Shown: in pieces, positions 1 to 8,840 of the stretch
Layout: every line of letters begins with the position of its first letter
Numbering within the stretch: position 1 is the stretch's first letter
NCBI RefSeq assembly: GCF_959020145.1
Contig: NZ_CAUEQY010000002.1
Span: forward strand, 114,664 to 178,663
Source of the DNA: an uncultured Bifidobacterium sp.
Lineage (GTDB): Bacteria; Actinomycetota; Actinomycetes; Actinomycetales; Bifidobacteriaceae
Direction: 5' to 3'
Length of the DNA: 64,000 bases
Program-made: the position numbers and the translations under genes
Notes under the pieces: model-generated
The model's input: only the letters and a program-made list of their open reading frames with translations
The model's database searches: none
Told to the model about the DNA's origin: nothing

Positions 1-804
1 GAGCGGCACGGTGACGATCTTCTCGTTGTTGAGATCGCCGTTGTCGATGCCGGTGCACACCGTGTAGCCGTTCAGGCCGATGATGAAGTTCAGAATCGTG
101 GCGCGGTCGGTCACGTTGATCTGCTTGGGGGAGTACTCCGGCCAGACGGCCTCCTCCGCGAAGAAGAAGCTGCCTTCCTCGCCCTGCTCGTATTGGATGA
201 ACGGGAACGGCTTCAGATCGTCCATGGTGACCTTCTTCTTGCCGGCCAGCGGATTGTCGCGCGAGATGAACACGTGCAACGGCGCGCGGAACAGCGGATG
301 GAACTCGAGATGCTTCTCGCGCAGCAGCTTGCCGATCACGTCCTTGTTGAAGTCGGACAGGTAGATGATGCCGATCTCCGAAAGCATGTTCGCCACCTGG
401 TTGATGATGTCCTTCGTGCGGGTCTCGCGGATGGTGAACTCGTATTCGTCGGACTTGGTGGAGTCGATCATCTCCACGAACGCCTCCACGGCGAACATGT
501 AATGCTGCGTGGACACGGAGCACAGCTGTTTGCGGGGTTTCGCGTTCTTGTACCGTTCCTCCAGCAGTGACGCCTGATCGAGGACCTGACGCGCGTAGGT
601 GAGGAATTCCGCGCCGTCCACGGTCAACGCGATGCCTTGGGAGGAACGGGTGAAGATCTCGATGCCGAGCTCGTTCTCAAGCTCCTTCACCGAGGAGCTC
701 AACGCGGGCTGGGATACGTACAGCTCGTGCGAGGCCTCGTTCATGGAGCCGCATTCCACTATTTTGACGATGTATTTCAGCTGAAGGAGGGTCATAACGC
801 CCAT
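1..804 (-). CDS. LysR-family transcriptional regulator (3' end cut by window edge)
   Basis: Reading the minus strand from ATG 804 (an in-frame ATG also lies at 795) gives 268 residues with no stop before the window edge, so the C-terminus is missing. The first ~60 residues form a LysR-type winged helix-turn-helix, with the core AlaSer/VSQPALSSSVKELE recognition region near residues 20-40, followed by a linker helix and a periplasmic-binding-like effector domain from about residue 90. LysR proteins are cytoplasmic, ligand-responsive DNA-binding tetramers. The effector and target genes cannot be told from the sequence. Neither ATG has a clear Shine-Dalgarno. The next gene upstream (the HAD phosphatase) is on the same strand, 152 bases away. 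Confidence 0.85.
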   Translation of the reverse strand, partial: MGVMTLLQLKYIVKIVECGSMNEASHELYVSQPALSSSVKELENELGIEIFTRSSQGIALTVDGAEFLTYARQVLDQASLLEERYKNAKPRKQLCSVSTQHYMFAVEAFVEMIDSTKSDEYEFTIRETRTKDIINQVANMLSEIGIIYLSDFNKDVIGKLLREKHLEFHPLFRAPLHVFISRDNPLAGKKKVTMDDLKPFPFIQYEQGEEGSFFFAEEAVWPEYSPKQINVTDRATILNFIIGLNGYTVCTGIDNGDLNNEKIVTVPL

Positions 805-956
805 TTATACCAGCGTCGCTTTACGAAACGACGATTTATAGCGCTTCGTTTTGCATAGTGGACACGCGGTCGGTGGATGTGCGGCCTACAGCGGACGATG
901 ATATGGGCGCATGGCCGAGGCCCGTTCCGCGGGACGCAGGCGTACGTCCGCCGCGC

Positions 957-1592
957 TCACACGCGCACGCCCAAGGATTCCAGGTCCCTGCGCGCCTGGT
1001 CGGCGTCGACGAAACGGAAGGCGTGCATGCCGGCCGACCGCGCCCCGGCGACGTTCTTCGCGGTGTCGTCGAGGAACACGCTGCTCTCGGGGCTTAGGCC
1101 GAAACGGCTCATCGCCAGTTCGTAGATGTCGGCGTTCGGCTTGTGCATCTTCTCCACGCCGGAGACGACGGTGCCCTGCAGCAGTTCGGCAAGCTGCGGG
1201 AACTTCTCGAATGCGAAATGGAACGTCTCATGGGACCAATTCGTCAATCCCCACACGCCATAGCCGGCCGCCTTCAGATCGCGCAGCAGCCGCTCCATGC
1301 CGGGCAGCATGCGTGGCAGCGCGTCGTCGTAATGCGCGATGTAATAACGGAAGATCCCGGCGACGCGTTCTCCCTGCTCGGCCACCACATCGGGCCATAT
1401 CGAATCGAAGTCCTCCCCGGCGTCCATACGGTCCTCGTATCCGAAGAAGCCGCAGGGGTCGTCGTCGGCGCAGATGCGGTCGACGGTCGCGTCGTCGAAT
1501 CTGCCTTCAAGGCATGCCCGTGTCCGCCAATCCAGCAACACTCCGCAGAAATCGAAAACGACGTCGGTGATGGTCGGAACTGCAACGGTCAT
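957..1592 (-). CDS. HAD-superfamily phosphatase-like hydrolase
   Basis: This 211-residue protein starts at ATG 1592, which is preceded by a GAAGGG Shine-Dalgarno. An upstream in-frame ATG at 1646 lacks one. Motif I is DFCGV (residues 14-18): the nucleophile Asp is present, but the usual second Asp of DxD is Cys. A motif III-type lysine (KMHKPN) and the motif IV acid pair VFLDD follow, as in YihX-like HAD enzymes that dephosphorylate small sugar phosphates. A helical cap sits between motifs I and II. The substrate is unknown. The DxC replacement suggests a non-standard acid/base residue, or an activity other than phosphatase. Confidence 0.8.
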   Translation of the reverse strand: MTVAVPTITDVVFDFCGVLLDWRTRACLEGRFDDATVDRICADDDPCGFFGYEDRMDAGEDFDSIWPDVVAEQGERVAGIFRYYIAHYDDALPRMLPGMERLLRDLKAAGYGVWGLTNWSHETFHFAFEKFPQLAELLQGTVVSGVEKMHKPNADIYELAMSRFGLSPESSVFLDDTAKNVAGARSAGMHAFRFVDADQARRDLESLGVRV

Positions 1593-1867
1593 CGGGAAAC
1601 CCTTCTTGTAGCGTGCGTCTGTCTTCCGCCAGTGTACCGTACCCATGTTCGTGAAGGACGTTTTCGTCTTCGCGTGCGGCGTTTCCTGAAAGTCATTGGG
1701 GCGGAAAGGCTCGCTTGGGTTTTTGAAAAAGGCTAATCTAGACGTTTTCGGAGATTGTGATGATTGTCATGCCGACCATTTCGAACATACAATCAATCCG
1801 AAATTAAATCAACATGTTGTCTGAATAGACGGGTGTCCTAGTGGAAAGCATTAGGAAGGGGCCGACG

Positions 1868-2251
1868 ATGGCATATATCGAAATGGTGCACAGCTTCAAG
1901 CGCTACCATATGGGCGACATCACAATCACCGCCAACAACGATGTGAGTTTCGGCATCGAACGCGGCGAGCTTGCGATCATTCTGGGATCATCCGGAGCCG
2001 GCAAATCGACGGTGCTCAACATCCTGGGCGGCATGGACACGAATTCCGAAGGCAAGGTCATCATCGACGGCGTCGACATCTCGGACTTCAACGCGAAGCA
2101 ACTGACCGATTACCGGCGCAACAACATCGGATTCGTGTTTCAGTTCTACAATCTGGTGGCCAACCTCACCGCCAAGGAGAACGTGGAACTCGCCTCCGAA
2201 CTCGTCAAGAACGCGGCCGATCCAGTGCAGACGCTGGTCGATGTGGGACTT
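1868..2251 (+). pseudogene. ABC transporter ATPase, truncated 5' part
   Basis: From ATG 1868 (Shine-Dalgarno AGGAAGGGG) 128 codons match the N-terminal half of a MacB/LolD-type ABC ATPase, with Walker A SSGAGKST and a Q-loop (FVFQFYN). The match stops after the codons for Asp-Val-Gly-Leu at about 2251. The ABC signature, Walker B and H-loop are missing. The frame runs on as nonsense to 3508, because from there the DNA encodes permease in the +1 frame. Compared with the intact paralog at 6523, roughly 105 C-terminal residues are gone. The fragment cannot hydrolyse ATP. It may be a real deletion junction or an assembly collapse. Confidence 0.85.
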
Positions 2252-4625
2252 GGCGGCCGCGGCCCAGCTGGCCACGGCGCAAGCGCAACTGGCCTCGGCC
2301 AACGCGTCGGTCGCCTCCGGACAGACGCAACTGCAGGCGGCACGGACGCAACTGGCTCAAGGACAGAACCAGCTCTCCGATTCATGGAACCAGCTGGCGA
2401 ACGGCAAAACGCAGCTGGACGCGGCGCGAGAACAACTCGAAACAAGCAAAACCGTGCTCGACAAAGTCGGCGCGACGCTCGGCAAATGGGAACAGACCGG
2501 CATCACCGGCAAACTCTACGAACAAATACGCGGCAAATACGACATGGCGATCAACCAGTACAACGAAGCCTGCGCCGAATACAACAGACAGCTGAACGCC
2601 TACAATGCGGGACTGCAACAATACCAGAACGCCGTAGCGCGGCTCGACCAAGGTTCGCAGGCGTATCGGAGCAATGCGGACAATCTCGCACAGGCATCCA
2701 AACAGATAGCCGAAAAACAAAACGAGCTCGGCAAAGCGGTGTCGCAGGCCGGCAAGCAAGTCGCAGACGGCGTCACGCAGCTTATCCAAGGCCAGAGGGA
2801 CATCGACAAGGCCGAAACGGAATACCAGAGCAAACTCGCCGAATTCAACGCGCAGAAGCCCGAAGCCGAACGCAAGATATCCGAAGCCGAACGGCAGATA
2901 ACCCTCGCCGAGGAGAAGATCGACAATCTCACCGTCCCGGCCTATTCCGTCAGCGGCCGCCGCGAAGGCCTGACCTCGCAAGGCTACTGCGTGTACATGG
3001 TCATCGAAGGCATCGTGGCGAAACTGGCGGACATCTTCCCGATCTTCCTCTACTTCGTCGCGGCGCTCGTCACCTTCAGCACCATGGGACGCATGGTGGA
3101 CGAGGAACGCACCAATTCCGGAACGTTGAAGGCGCTCGGCTACGGCAACGCGGATGTGATGCTCAAATTCACCGTATACGGATTCGCCGCATCCACCCTG
3201 GGCACATGCATCGGCGTGCTCGCCGGCCACACGCTGCTGCCGCTTATCGTCGCCCACGCATACAGCGCGGGATTCACCATGCCGGACATCATGCTCAAAT
3301 TCCACCCCTGGATCACCATGGCCGCATTCGCACTTGCATGGATAAGCGCCGTCGTGCCGGCATGGCTGGCCGCGTCCAAGGAACTGCGCGAAAAACCGGC
3401 GAGCCTACTGCTGCCCAAGCCGCCGGCCAAAGGCTCGAAAATTCTTTTGGAACATTTCCCACCACTATGGAACCGTCTGAATTTCACACACAAAGTGACC
3501 GCCCGTAACATCTTCCGATACAAAACACGCATGTTCATGACGATCTTCGGCGTATGCGGAGCGGTATCCCTGCTGACGGCCGGCCTCGCCGTTCAATCCT
3601 CGATCGGACAGATAGGAAACCGACAGTTCGAGGAACTCATCCACTACGACCTGATCGTCGCCGAGGAATCCGACACCAACAGCGCGCAACGCGAGGAAAT
3701 CGCCACGACGCTGAAGGGCAAAACCGTCCAATCCTCGACAGCGGTGCGCTACGAGGAACTGTCGAAAACCGCAGGCAAGGAGAACGATAAGCAGTCGATC
3801 ACCCTGCTGGCCACCGACGACGCATACAACTTCAACGAATACCTGACATTACGCGACCGCAAAACACACCAACCACAGATACTGGTCAACAATGGCGCGG
3901 TAATCTCCGAACGGCTCGCCGAAATGCTCAACGTCTCGGTCGGCGACACCTTCACGGTAAACGACGAAAACGGCGCGCAACGCACCATCAAAGTCGCCGG
4001 CATCAGCGAAATGTACATCGGCCATTTCATATTCATGAACGCGCAATGCTACGAACACGTGTTCGGCGACCAGTACAGCACAAACGCATACATGGTCAGA
4101 CTGAAAGACCACAGCAACGCCAACACGGAACGCCAAGGCGCCAAATTCATGAAACTGGCCGCCGTGCGCGGCGTCGTGCAGAACACGACGCAGAAGAACA
4201 TGGTGTCCACAATCGTGGGATCGCTCAACCAGATCATGGAAGTGCTGATTCTCGTGGCCGTGCTGCTGGCCGTGGTGATCCTCTACGACCTGACCAACCT
4301 CAACGTGTCGGAACGCATACGCGAGCTATCCACGATCAAAGTGCTCGGCTTCCACACCAGCGAGACCACGATGTACATCTACCGCGAAACGATCCTGCTG
4401 TCACTGCTGGGCATACTCGCCGGATACGGCTTCGGAGAATGGCTGCACCGATACATCATCACCGAAGTGCCACCCGACGAAGTCATGTTCGACCCCGCCA
4501 TCAGCTGGATCGCATTGGCGGCCCCGGCCATCGTCGTGGCCGTGGTACTAGCCGTGCTCGGCTGGATCGTATACCGCCAGCTCGAAACGGTGGACATGCT
4601 CGAAGCACTGAAATCAGTGGAATGA
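2252..4625 (+). pseudogene. FtsX-type ABC permease lacking its N-terminus
   Basis: An uninterrupted frame of about 790 codons begins directly at the ATPase breakpoint. The first ~230 residues are a Gln/Ala-rich heptad region predicted to be an extracytoplasmic coiled coil. Next comes an FtsX domain with three membrane segments (about residues 250-375), an extracytoplasmic MacB-like domain, and a second FtsX domain with three membrane segments at the C-terminus. Complete members have a first membrane segment and outer domain before the coiled coil. These are missing here, so the protein is probably not inserted correctly. An ATG at 2241 in this frame has no ribosome-binding site. If translated at all, it would pair with the intact ATPase at 6523. 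Confidence 0.8.
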
Positions 4626-4640
4626 CCCTCCACGAAACGG

Positions 4641-6416
4641 TCAGCGGAGCAGCTCGCCAAAAGCCCGGGGAACAGCCGCGACGACATCACCGGCAACAAT
4701 CGGATGCCCGATCGCGCTCGCCGGAGTCTTGCCCGCATGCCCATACAGATGCGGACGATGCCATCCGCGCTGCTCCGACCCGCTGGCCATCGCGCCGGCA
4801 AGCCCATGCATATACGCGGCGGCCGCGGCGACCTCCGGAACCAAAGCCGGATCGTCGGACAGCATGTCGTCCTGCTGCGCCAGCAACGCGCCCAACACGC
4901 CGGCCAACACATCGCCCGAACCGGCGGTGGCCATCCAGGCAGGCGCGCGCCCGGACAGGATGATCCGCGTGTTCCCATCTCCATCAGCTCCAACCACAAT
5001 GGTGACCGCGCCCTTAAGCAGCACCGTGGCCCCCGTAAGCTCATGCGCGCGCAACGCCGCCCGCAATGGCCGGGCCTCCACCCACTGCCTGGAAACAACA
5101 TCGGCCATATCGGCATCCAACCGATTCAGCAATGCGGCCAATTCGCCGGCATGCGGAGTGATAACGACCTGCGGCACAACATGGCACGGCAGCAAATCCA
5201 ACGCGCCGGCATCAACCACAATGGGAGGCATGCCCTCCGCCCGCTCGTTCCGCGAGCCATCGCCATCCTCCAACGCGTAATGATCCAGCAGCGCGGCAAT
5301 GGTCGCACGCTGCATGTCATCACCGGAAGCAACGTCACCCTCGGCGGGCACACCGGATCCAACCACCCACGACTGCACCCGGCCCTTGCCCAACACAGCC
5401 TCCGGCAACACGGCCAATATCATATCCTGCGCACGCTGTGGCCCCAGATAACGCACCATGCCCACATTCGCGCACGCCGCGGCCCTCGCCGACAACACGG
5501 CAGCACCCGGATACCGCGCCGAACCAGTCACCAAACCAACCACTCCACGCGAATACTTGCCATCCGCAAGAGACGGAAGACGAACCGAATCCGCCACAAA
5601 ATCGCCATCCGTCATCTCGGCAAACGGAACAGCATCATCGACATCGAAACCGAAATCGACCAACGTGATCCGTCCGCAAGCATACGAAGCCGGCGGCACC
5701 ATCGCACACGGCTTCATCGCACCGAACGTCACCGTCACATCCGCAGGAATATACGGCCCCGGCAACGAACCATCATCAACACCCACACCCGACGGCGCAT
5801 CGACGGCCACCACCAACGGCAAATCAGCGGAAGGGTCATTGTTCGGCAACGCAGGCTTGTCCGGCAACACGCCATCCATACCCAAAGACGAAGCCAACGT
5901 GCCAGCGACACCACGCAACGCGCCGACCACGCCAATCCCCGTCATAGCATCAAGCACCACATGCGCACCCCGCGCACACTCGACCGCAGCCTGCAGCCGC
6001 TCACCAGCCTCACCCGCGGAAAAACCAGACGTGCACCCAGAAATATCAGCCGCCGGATCCAACACCAACACACGCCCACCCGCACGAACAAACGCCCTAA
6101 ACGCATCCTCATGCAACGAACGGCCAACAGCAACCGCGGTAACCTGCGCACCCTCACGCGCCAACTCAGCCCCCGCATACAAGCCATCGCCACCATTGTC
6201 CCCAGCGCCAGCCAACACCGTGACCCGCGCATCCTCAACATCCAAATCCTCATCATCAAGCAACGACAACGTCACACGAGCCACCGCAGAAGCAGCCATA
6301 CGCATCAACGGCACACCATCATCCAACAAAGGACGCTCCAACTGCCGGACAACATCGGCGGAATAGGAACTATACAACAACGTCTGCAAACGGTCGGCAT
6401 CATCGGAGACATCCAT
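4641..6416 (-). CDS. nnr: Bifunctional NAD(P)H-hydrate epimerase / ADP-dependent NAD(P)H-hydrate dehydratase
   Basis: This 591-residue cytosolic protein repairs hydrated NADH and NADPH. The N-terminal YjeF_N epimerase domain (about residues 20-230) has the Rossmann glycine signature GAGDNGGDG near residue 72. The C-terminal ribokinase-like dehydratase domain has TPHAGELAALL and the catalytic GSGDVLAG loop near residue 500. ATG 6416 is chosen because it follows an AAGGA Shine-Dalgarno; a further in-frame ATG at 6455 does not. The gene is convergent with the permease remnant (15 bases between stops) and divergent from the ABC ATPase at 6523. The plus strand here is strikingly rich in A and C, so this gene's codons end mostly in G or T. 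Confidence 0.93.
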   Translation of the reverse strand: MDVSDDADRLQTLLYSSYSADVVRQLERPLLDDGVPLMRMAASAVARVTLSLLDDEDLDVEDARVTVLAGAGDNGGDGLYAGAELAREGAQVTAVAVGRSLHEDAFRAFVRAGGRVLVLDPAADISGCTSGFSAGEAGERLQAAVECARGAHVVLDAMTGIGVVGALRGVAGTLASSLGMDGVLPDKPALPNNDPSADLPLVVAVDAPSGVGVDDGSLPGPYIPADVTVTFGAMKPCAMVPPASYACGRITLVDFGFDVDDAVPFAEMTDGDFVADSVRLPSLADGKYSRGVVGLVTGSARYPGAAVLSARAAACANVGMVRYLGPQRAQDMILAVLPEAVLGKGRVQSWVVGSGVPAEGDVASGDDMQRATIAALLDHYALEDGDGSRNERAEGMPPIVVDAGALDLLPCHVVPQVVITPHAGELAALLNRLDADMADVVSRQWVEARPLRAALRAHELTGATVLLKGAVTIVVGADGDGNTRIILSGRAPAWMATAGSGDVLAGVLGALLAQQDDMLSDDPALVPEVAAAAAYMHGLAGAMASGSEQRGWHRPHLYGHAGKTPASAIGHPIVAGDVVAAVPRAFGELLR

Positions 6417-6522
6417 GGAAAATCCTTTCCCTCGGCGTGGAACCACAAACACCACTTTAGTCGTATATTAAAAACAACAAACAAAAACGGCATGGACGCC
6501 AAACAAGAAAACGGAGCGGAAC

Positions 6523-7224
6523 ATGGCATACATCGAAATGAAAAACAGCACCAAGCTCTACCACATGGGATCCACCACCATCACCGCCAACGACAACGTC
6601 TCCTTCACCATCGAACAAGGCGAACTCGCCATCATCCTCGGCGCATCCGGCGCAGGCAAATCAACAGTGCTCAACATCCTAGGAGGCATGGACGCCAACA
6701 CCTCAGGACAAGTAATCATCGACGGCAAAGACATCTCCAACTACACACCCAAACAACTCACCGCATACCGCCGCACCGACATCGGCTTCGTATTCCAGTT
6801 CTACAACCTCGTCGCCAACCTCACCGCACGCGAAAACGTAGAACTCGCCTCACAAATCGTTCCCGACGCACAAGACGCCCGACAGGCGCTCGCCGACGTA
6901 GGGCTTGCGGACCGCGTCGACAATTTTCCCGCGCAGTTGTCGGGCGGCGAGCAGCAGCGTGTGGCGATCGCTCGAGCGGTGGCGAAGAATCCGAAGATTC
7001 TGCTGTGTGACGAACCGACCGGCGCGCTTGACTACAACACCGGCAAGCAAGTGCTCCGCATTCTGCAGGACATGAGCCGCAAGAAGGGCGCGACAGTGGT
7101 GATCGTGACGCATAATTCTGCGATTGCGCCGATTGCGGACCGTGTAATTCGCATGCATGATGGACGTGTGTCATCGATTGAGGTCAACGAGCATCCGATG
7201 GATATCGAAGAGCTTGAATGGTGA
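6523..7224 (+). CDS. ABC transporter ATP-binding protein (MacB/LolD type), mosaic composition
   Basis: This complete 233-residue ATPase has Walker A (ASGAGKST), a Q-loop in FVFQFYN, the signature LSGGEQQR, Walker B (ILLCDEPTGALD) and the H-loop histidine in VTHN. It would power an FtsX-type permease. No permease gene follows: tRNA genes come next, so its partner is either the damaged permease upstream or elsewhere. Codon use changes abruptly after about 6906. Before that point third positions are almost all C or A; after it they are mostly G or T. The switch falls at the same Asp-Val-Gly-Leu codons where the upstream ATPase copy is broken. The start has a GGAGCG Shine-Dalgarno. Confidence 0.93.
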   Translation: MAYIEMKNSTKLYHMGSTTITANDNVSFTIEQGELAIILGASGAGKSTVLNILGGMDANTSGQVIIDGKDISNYTPKQLTAYRRTDIGFVFQFYNLVANLTARENVELASQIVPDAQDARQALADVGLADRVDNFPAQLSGGEQQRVAIARAVAKNPKILLCDEPTGALDYNTGKQVLRILQDMSRKKGATVVIVTHNSAIAPIADRVIRMHDGRVSSIEVNEHPMDIEELEW

Positions 7225-7252
7225 CGTTGCGACACGCTGTGATACGTATGAT

Positions 7253-7280
7253 TTGCGTAAATGGCTGATTCGTGTAATAT
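7253..7280 (+). promoter_or_regulatory. Probable promoter of the tRNA-Asn pair
   Basis: TTGCGT (7253-7258) and TAATAT (7275-7280) are separated by 16 bases and lie about 40 bases before the first tRNA-Asn. The match to a housekeeping sigma promoter is reasonable but was found by eye. Confidence 0.5.
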
Positions 7281-7322
7281 ATGTGACTTGTGCACGGAAG
7301 CTAAGTCTTCCGGTGGGAACAT

Positions 7323-7395
<73 letters not shown>

Positions 7396-7422
7396 CGCAG
7401 TTTCGGGTACTCCGGAACATAT

Positions 7423-7495
7423 TCCTGCGTAGCTCAGTTGGCAGAGCATTCGACTGTTAATCGAACGGTCACTGGTTCAAGCCCAGTCGCAGGAG
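7423..7495 (+). tRNA. tRNA-Asn (GUU), copy 2
   Basis: This is a tandem duplicate 27 bases after copy 1, with GTT at 7456-7458. It is identical except for a compensated change in the anticodon stem (TTCGA/TCGAA instead of TCCGA/TCGGA). The two are probably co-transcribed and end at the terminator just downstream. Confidence 0.97.
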
Positions 7496-7501
7496 CTTTT
7501 T

Positions 7502-7529
7502 AGCCCTTGGTTTTCCAAGGGCTTTTTTT
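7502..7529 (+). terminator. Rho-independent terminator of tRNA-Asn genes
   Basis: The stem AGCCCTTGG/CCAAGGGCT with a TTTT loop is followed by seven T residues, directly after the second tRNA. Confidence 0.9.
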
Positions 7530-7552
7530 GTTTCCATAAGAACTTTTCGCTG

Positions 7553-7930
7553 CTATTCCAACGAATCGAGCACGTCGTCAATGAGTGTGCGGTCGTGTGC
7601 CGCATCAGCCTTGAGTCGAGGGAAGCGACGTATGACGTTGTCGGGACTTGCGTTGGCCGCACGTGCCACATTCGATTTTGACTCGCCATGCGCCACGGCG
7701 ATTTCCGCGAGCCGATCCACTAGCGAATCCGAAACCTGCCGTATTTGCTCGCCAACCCATAACTGGGACAATTCGGGTGAAAGCGTGTAATCGTCCTGCA
7801 GCTCGCTTGAAGCCTCCTGAATGGCGGCCCATAGCACCATGAATGGCTTGCGGTAGTAGGCGATGCGTTCCTCGGACGGCTCGCTCTCCAACTGCTGCAA
7901 TGCCTTGCGTTGCGTAGTGTTGTCACTCAT
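7553..7930 (-). CDS. Small hypothetical protein with helix-turn-helix-like C-terminus
   Basis: This 125-residue soluble protein starts at ATG 7930, behind a GGGA-type Shine-Dalgarno. The stretch about residues 75-110 (a helix ending VAHGES, then KSNVARAANASPDNVIRRFPRL) looks like a helix-turn-helix in which a Ser-Lys-Ser-Asn turn precedes the recognition helix. I cannot assign a family. The N-terminal half is helical and acidic. The gene is convergent with the tRNA terminator and divergent from the M23-type gene; the 174 bases between them should hold both promoters. Confidence 0.65.
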   Translation of the reverse strand: MSDNTTQRKALQQLESEPSEERIAYYRKPFMVLWAAIQEASSELQDDYTLSPELSQLWVGEQIRQVSDSLVDRLAEIAVAHGESKSNVARAANASPDNVIRRFPRLKADAAHDRTLIDDVLDSLE

Positions 7931-8104
7931 GCGTCCCATCGTATGCCACGTTCGGTGGCGTTTTGGCATGTCATGGCGCGACACGCCCGGCATCTGTGGA
8001 TAAGTGTTGTTCTCCGACCACAAGGTCGTTCCAAGTCGACGGGCGGTCTTCGAACGTGCCATGATATCGATTCCCCGATAGAGACGCGGACCACAGGAGG
8101 CCTC

Positions 8105-8728
8105 ATGAACAAATGGGAATACCGTCGTCGTGTTCGACACAATAAGATGTCCGATGACATTGACAAGCGCAACCGGCACCGGTGCGCCGCGGCGATGGCC
8201 GTATGCGTATTGGCGAACATCGCGTTCACGATATGCTGCGCGCAACCTACGGCGTCGGCATACGCGCAATCGGCTGATGACGTGGCGCATGAAGTCGCAC
8301 AAGCGGCATGCCGCACATCAATGCAGTGGCCTTTGGAGCACGCGCAAGTAATCGGCGAATATGATGCGCCGGCTAAACAATGGTTGCCTGGGCATCGCGG
8401 TTTGGATTTGCGTGCACGGCCGCAAGACGCCATCATCGCGCCCGCGGATGGTGTGGTCGCCTTCAGTGGCAAAGTGGCGGGCAAATCCGTGGTAACGCTT
8501 CGCCACGGTGCGGAAACGGGAAGCCTGACGTCGACGTTTGAACCCGCGGTCACTACGCGACCGGTCGGGGCCGTCATCGCCAAGGGGGAGCGTTTCGCTC
8601 GTGTTGAAGGTGGCTCGGAACATTGCGCCGATGGATGCCTGCATTGGGGCCTCAAGAGCGGAGGACGTGATTATGCGGATCCGTCGGGCAGAGTGAGGTC
8701 GATGCGGGTTGAACTGAAACCGTTGTAA
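8105..8728 (+). CDS. Secreted M23-family peptidase-like protein
   Basis: This 207-residue protein starts at ATG 8105, after a strong AGGAGG. A basic N-terminus and a hydrophobic stretch at about residues 28-50 ending near Ala-Tyr-Ala-Gln suggest a signal peptide and export. The lysostaphin-like domain has the zinc motif HRGLD (HxxxD). In the second motif the sequence is Cys-Leu-His-Trp-Gly, so the first His of the canonical HxH is Cys. I believe actinobacterial M23 proteins often carry this CLHWG form. It may be a cell-wall endopeptidase with altered chemistry or a non-catalytic activator of another murein hydrolase. Confidence 0.8.
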   Translation: MNKWEYRRRVRHNKMSDDIDKRNRHRCAAAMAVCVLANIAFTICCAQPTASAYAQSADDVAHEVAQAACRTSMQWPLEHAQVIGEYDAPAKQWLPGHRGLDLRARPQDAIIAPADGVVAFSGKVAGKSVVTLRHGAETGSLTSTFEPAVTTRPVGAVIAKGERFARVEGGSEHCADGCLHWGLKSGGRDYADPSGRVRSMRVELKPL

Positions 8729-8797
8729 CGGCCATATCCACGGGTGTTGTCGTTGTCCTGGGGTCGTGGCCTTAAAGAAAAAGTGCGGTATTCCGGC

Positions 8798-8803
8798 TAT
8801 AAT
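8798..8803 (+). promoter_or_regulatory. -10 element upstream of acyl-CoA ligase gene
   Basis: This is a perfect TATAAT 38 bases before the start codon at 8841. A good -35 box is not evident (best TTAAAG at 8772, with a 20-base spacer). Confidence 0.5.
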
Positions 8804-8840
8804 GCTGTCTGTACATTAGATTTCGAGGAGCGAGAAGCTT

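Noticed and set aside
2252..3508. Continuation of the truncated ATPase frame as a 555-codon protein
   Set aside because: After 2251 it is a frame-shifted reading of permease DNA, Arg/Gln-rich with no fold; the permease reads in another frame.
4704..7010. Long plus-strand open frame of ~768 codons across nnr
   Set aside because: It is antisense to nnr and yields His/Arg/Gln-rich low-complexity sequence; it is a by-product of the A/C-rich strand.
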